In this document: positions 6,686 to 8,419 of the stretch, piece by piece | Position numbering within the stretch: the stretch's first letter is position 1 | How the letters are laid out: the number at the start of each line of letters is the position of its first letter | DNA from: an uncultured Dechloromonas sp. | Lineage (GTDB): Bacteria; Pseudomonadota; Gammaproteobacteria; Burkholderiales; Rhodocyclaceae | DNA length: 8,419 bases | NCBI GenBank assembly: GCA_946477505.1 | Contig: CAMKYP010000152.1 | Span: 1 to 8,419 of the forward strand | Reading direction: 5' to 3' | Notes under the pieces: generated by a model | What the model was told of the DNA's origin: nothing | Seen by the model: the letters and a program-made list of their open reading frames with translations, nothing else | The model's database searches: none | Translations under genes and position numbers: made by a program

Positions 6686-8101
6686 TCAGGCCGAGCGGGC
6701 ATCCACGTCGAGCGCGGCCATTTTCTCGTAGAGGGCGGCCCGTGAAATCCCGAGCTGGCGCGCCGCTTCGGCCTTGTTGCCCCGGGAACTGAGCAGTGCC
6801 AGGCGGATTGCCTCACGCTCCGCCTGCGCCACGGCCTCGGCCATGCCCAGCGGACGCAGGCCAACCACCTTGGGTGCCGTGGCAACAGGCGCCGTCGGCA
6901 TGACACTTTCCATGTCGTCGGCCTCCAGCGTGTCGCTATCCGACATCAGCAGCGCACGCTCCAGCACATTGGCCAGCTCCCTGACATTGCCGGGCCAATC
7001 GTGCCGACACAGGCGGTTGATGGCGCCGGTAGCGATCCCGCGCGGCGGCATGCCCTGGTTGCGGCAAATGGCATCGACCAGATAATCGGCGAGCAGGGCG
7101 ATATCTTCGAGCCGCTCGCGCAAGGGCGGCGTGCGCAAGGTAATGACGTTGAGCCGGTAATAGAGGTCGGCCCGAAAACGGCCATCGGCGACCATCCCTT
7201 CCAGATCGCGGCTGGTCGCCGCAATGACCCGGACATCGACCGACAGCAAGCGATTCGAGCCCACCGGCTCGAATTCGCCCTCTTGCAGGGTGCGCAGCAA
7301 TTTGGCCTGGAGCGCCGGCGACATGTCGCCGATTTCGTCCAGGAAGAGCGTCCCGCCGTCGGCCAGCTTGAACTTGCCGTCCCGCCCGTTGCGCTCGGCG
7401 CCGGTATAGGCGCCCGGCGCAACGCCGAAGAATTCGGCTTCGAGCAGCGTTTCCGGCACCGCCGCGATATTGACGGCCACGAAGGGCGCCTCGGCGCGCA
7501 CGCTGGCGGCATGGATCGATTGCGCCAGCAGTTCCTTGCCAGTACCCGTTTCGCCGAGGATGAGCACGGGCGCTGCCGTTCGCGCCGCCCGCCGGGCGGC
7601 CTGCTTGACGACGCTACTGGCCGTTCCGGCGCCGACGAAACTGGCGAAGGTGTACTTCGTCTTGCGCGCCTCGGCCAGTTTTTTCCGGGTTTCCGCAAGG
7701 TCGCGGCGCAAACGCTGGTATCGCGCCGTCAACGACACCACATGCCCCGGATCGTCGTACAGCATGAAGCCGACCGCGCCGAGCACCTTGCCGGCCTTGT
7801 CGTGCAGGGGCAACCGGGTCACCACGAACGCGGCTTCGCCATACTCCATGATATCGAGCATGATCGGCCGCCCGGTTTCCACCACCTGGCGCATCAGGCT
7901 ATTGGGAATGACCTTCTCGATTTCCTGGCCAACCACGCACTCGGGCATGGCAATTCCCAGGCGCTCCGGGTAACGCTCGTTCATCCAGACGATACGCGCC
8001 TCGGCATCGACGATGACCGCCCCTTCGCAATACTCGGCGTAATGCGCGAGCAGCGATTCGGAAGCCAGCTGCCGCAATTCCTCGGCAGAAGTCATGCCCA
8101 T
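6686..8101 (-). CDS. Sigma-54-dependent transcriptional activator with PAS sensor domain (enhancer-binding protein)
   Basis: The protein binds upstream DNA and uses ATP to open promoters held by sigma-54 RNA polymerase. Its 471 residues contain a PAS-type sensor (about 13-116, including EGAVIVDAEARIVWMNERY), a coiled-coil-like linker (about 124-148) and an AAA+ domain. Visible motifs are Walker A GETGTGKE (183-190), the sigma-54 contact loop GAYTGA (230-235, Tyr for the usual Phe), Walker B TLFLDEIGDM (251-260), RADLYYRLNV (310-319) and WPGNVREL (369-376). A Fis-type helix-turn-helix ends the protein (about 439-464, NKAEAARQLGISRAALYEKM). There is no phospho-receiver domain, so the PAS domain or a partner is the likely sensor. 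ATGs at 8101 and 8095 are both possible and neither has a clear ribosome binding site, suggesting coupling to the CBS gene 9 bases upstream. The target is probably the sigma-54 promoter downstream. P. aeruginosa PA2005 (HbcR) has a similar role and layout, as I recall. Confidence 0.95.
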   Translation of the reverse strand: MGMTSAEELRQLASESLLAHYAEYCEGAVIVDAEARIVWMNERYPERLGIAMPECVVGQEIEKVIPNSLMRQVVETGRPIMLDIMEYGEAAFVVTRLPLHDKAGKVLGAVGFMLYDDPGHVVSLTARYQRLRRDLAETRKKLAEARKTKYTFASFVGAGTASSVVKQAARRAARTAAPVLILGETGTGKELLAQSIHAASVRAEAPFVAVNIAAVPETLLEAEFFGVAPGAYTGAERNGRDGKFKLADGGTLFLDEIGDMSPALQAKLLRTLQEGEFEPVGSNRLLSVDVRVIAATSRDLEGMVADGRFRADLYYRLNVITLRTPPLRERLEDIALLADYLVDAICRNQGMPPRGIATGAINRLCRHDWPGNVRELANVLERALLMSDSDTLEADDMESVMPTAPVATAPKVVGLRPLGMAEAVAQAEREAIRLALLSSRGNKAEAARQLGISRAALYEKMAALDVDARSA

Positions 8102-8110
8102 GCGAACATG

Positions 8111-8419
8111 TCAGTCAGCAAGCGCCGCCTCGATTTCGGCAAAGGTGCGGGCCAGTTCAAAACCGAGAACCGGCACACCGAGCAGACGCCCGATATGGGT
8201 GGCCGAGAACACACCGCGCACCCGGGGCTGGCCGGAAGTCGGGTCGACGTCCTCGACCAGGATATGCTGGCGCCCCAGATGCTTCAGGGCATCGAGAATA
8301 TCGACCACCTTGGCGTGCAGCACCTCGTTCAGGTACAGCGTGTCGACACTGCCGATCGGCGTCATCAGGTCGGCCACCAGCAGTTCGTCACGCTTGCAGC
8401 CGCGGGCCTGCGCCACCTG
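8111..8419 (-). CDS. CBS-domain protein, N-terminal part beyond the window
   Basis: The last 102 residues are visible, ending at TGA (8113-8111). The frame is open to the window edge, where QVAQARGCKRDELLVADLMTP continues a protein begun upstream; the GTG at 8416 is probably an internal codon. The visible part holds one CBS motif. LMTPIGSVDTLYLNEVLHAKVVDILDALKHLGRQHILVED is followed by RVRGVFSATHIGRLLG. CBS motifs usually work in pairs and often bind AMP, ATP or S-adenosylmethionine, so a first CBS motif probably lies upstream, in a small protein of about 200 residues. The gene ends 9 bases before the sigma-54 activator, suggesting one operon and perhaps a role in tying that regulator to energy state. 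The family call is good; the role is inference. Confidence 0.8.
   Translation of the reverse strand, partial: QVAQARGCKRDELLVADLMTPIGSVDTLYLNEVLHAKVVDILDALKHLGRQHILVEDVDPTSGQPRVRGVFSATHIGRLLGVPVLGFELARTFAEIEAALAD

Overview
The window comes from a GC-rich bacterial chromosome. Codon choice, gene families and strong Shine-Dalgarno sites suggest a betaproteobacterium, perhaps of the Rhodocyclales. That placement is inferred from overall feel and no search was run. All six genes lie on the minus strand, so transcription runs from high to low coordinates and the layout below follows that direction. Both edge genes are cut by the window. I found no RNA genes, insertion sequences, CRISPR arrays or phage genes. 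No gap between genes exceeds about 165 bases.

Regulatory pair (8419 to 6686): the 3' part of a CBS-domain protein gene ends 9 bases before a gene for a sigma-54 enhancer-binding protein (PAS, AAA+ ATPase, Fis-type helix-turn-helix). The two are probably co-transcribed from a promoter outside the window.

Control region (6685 to 6525): this 161-base gap holds a complete sigma-54 promoter layout reading toward the next gene. In order it has inverted repeats just after the activator's stop codon (candidate activator sites), an IHF-like site, and a -24/-12 element with TGGCACG, four bases, then GTGCT. A strong ribosome binding site follows, in front of a GTG start.

Catabolic pair (6524 to 3096): a GntP-family permease is followed, 27 bases later, by a large family I CoA-transferase related to E. 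coli YdiF and to propionate CoA-transferases. The transferase has an extra C-terminal domain of about 125 residues. The simplest model is that the activator senses a short-chain acid or its metabolic consequence. With sigma-54 RNA polymerase it would then switch on uptake of that acid (permease) and its conversion to an acyl-CoA (transferase). The arrangement recalls B. subtilis yxjC-scoA-scoB and the P. aeruginosa 3-hydroxybutyrate genes around PA2005 (HbcR). 3-Hydroxybutyrate, acetoacetate or another short-chain acid is therefore the leading substrate guess.

Intergenic 3095 to 2981: three closely packed hairpins and a sigma-70-like promoter overlap here. They probably end the catabolic operon and start the next one.

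Efflux pair (2980 to 1): a periplasmic adaptor (membrane fusion protein) overlaps by ATGA with an AcrB-type RND pump gene, which runs off the low-coordinate edge. This looks like a separate export system with no evident functional link to the catabolic operon.
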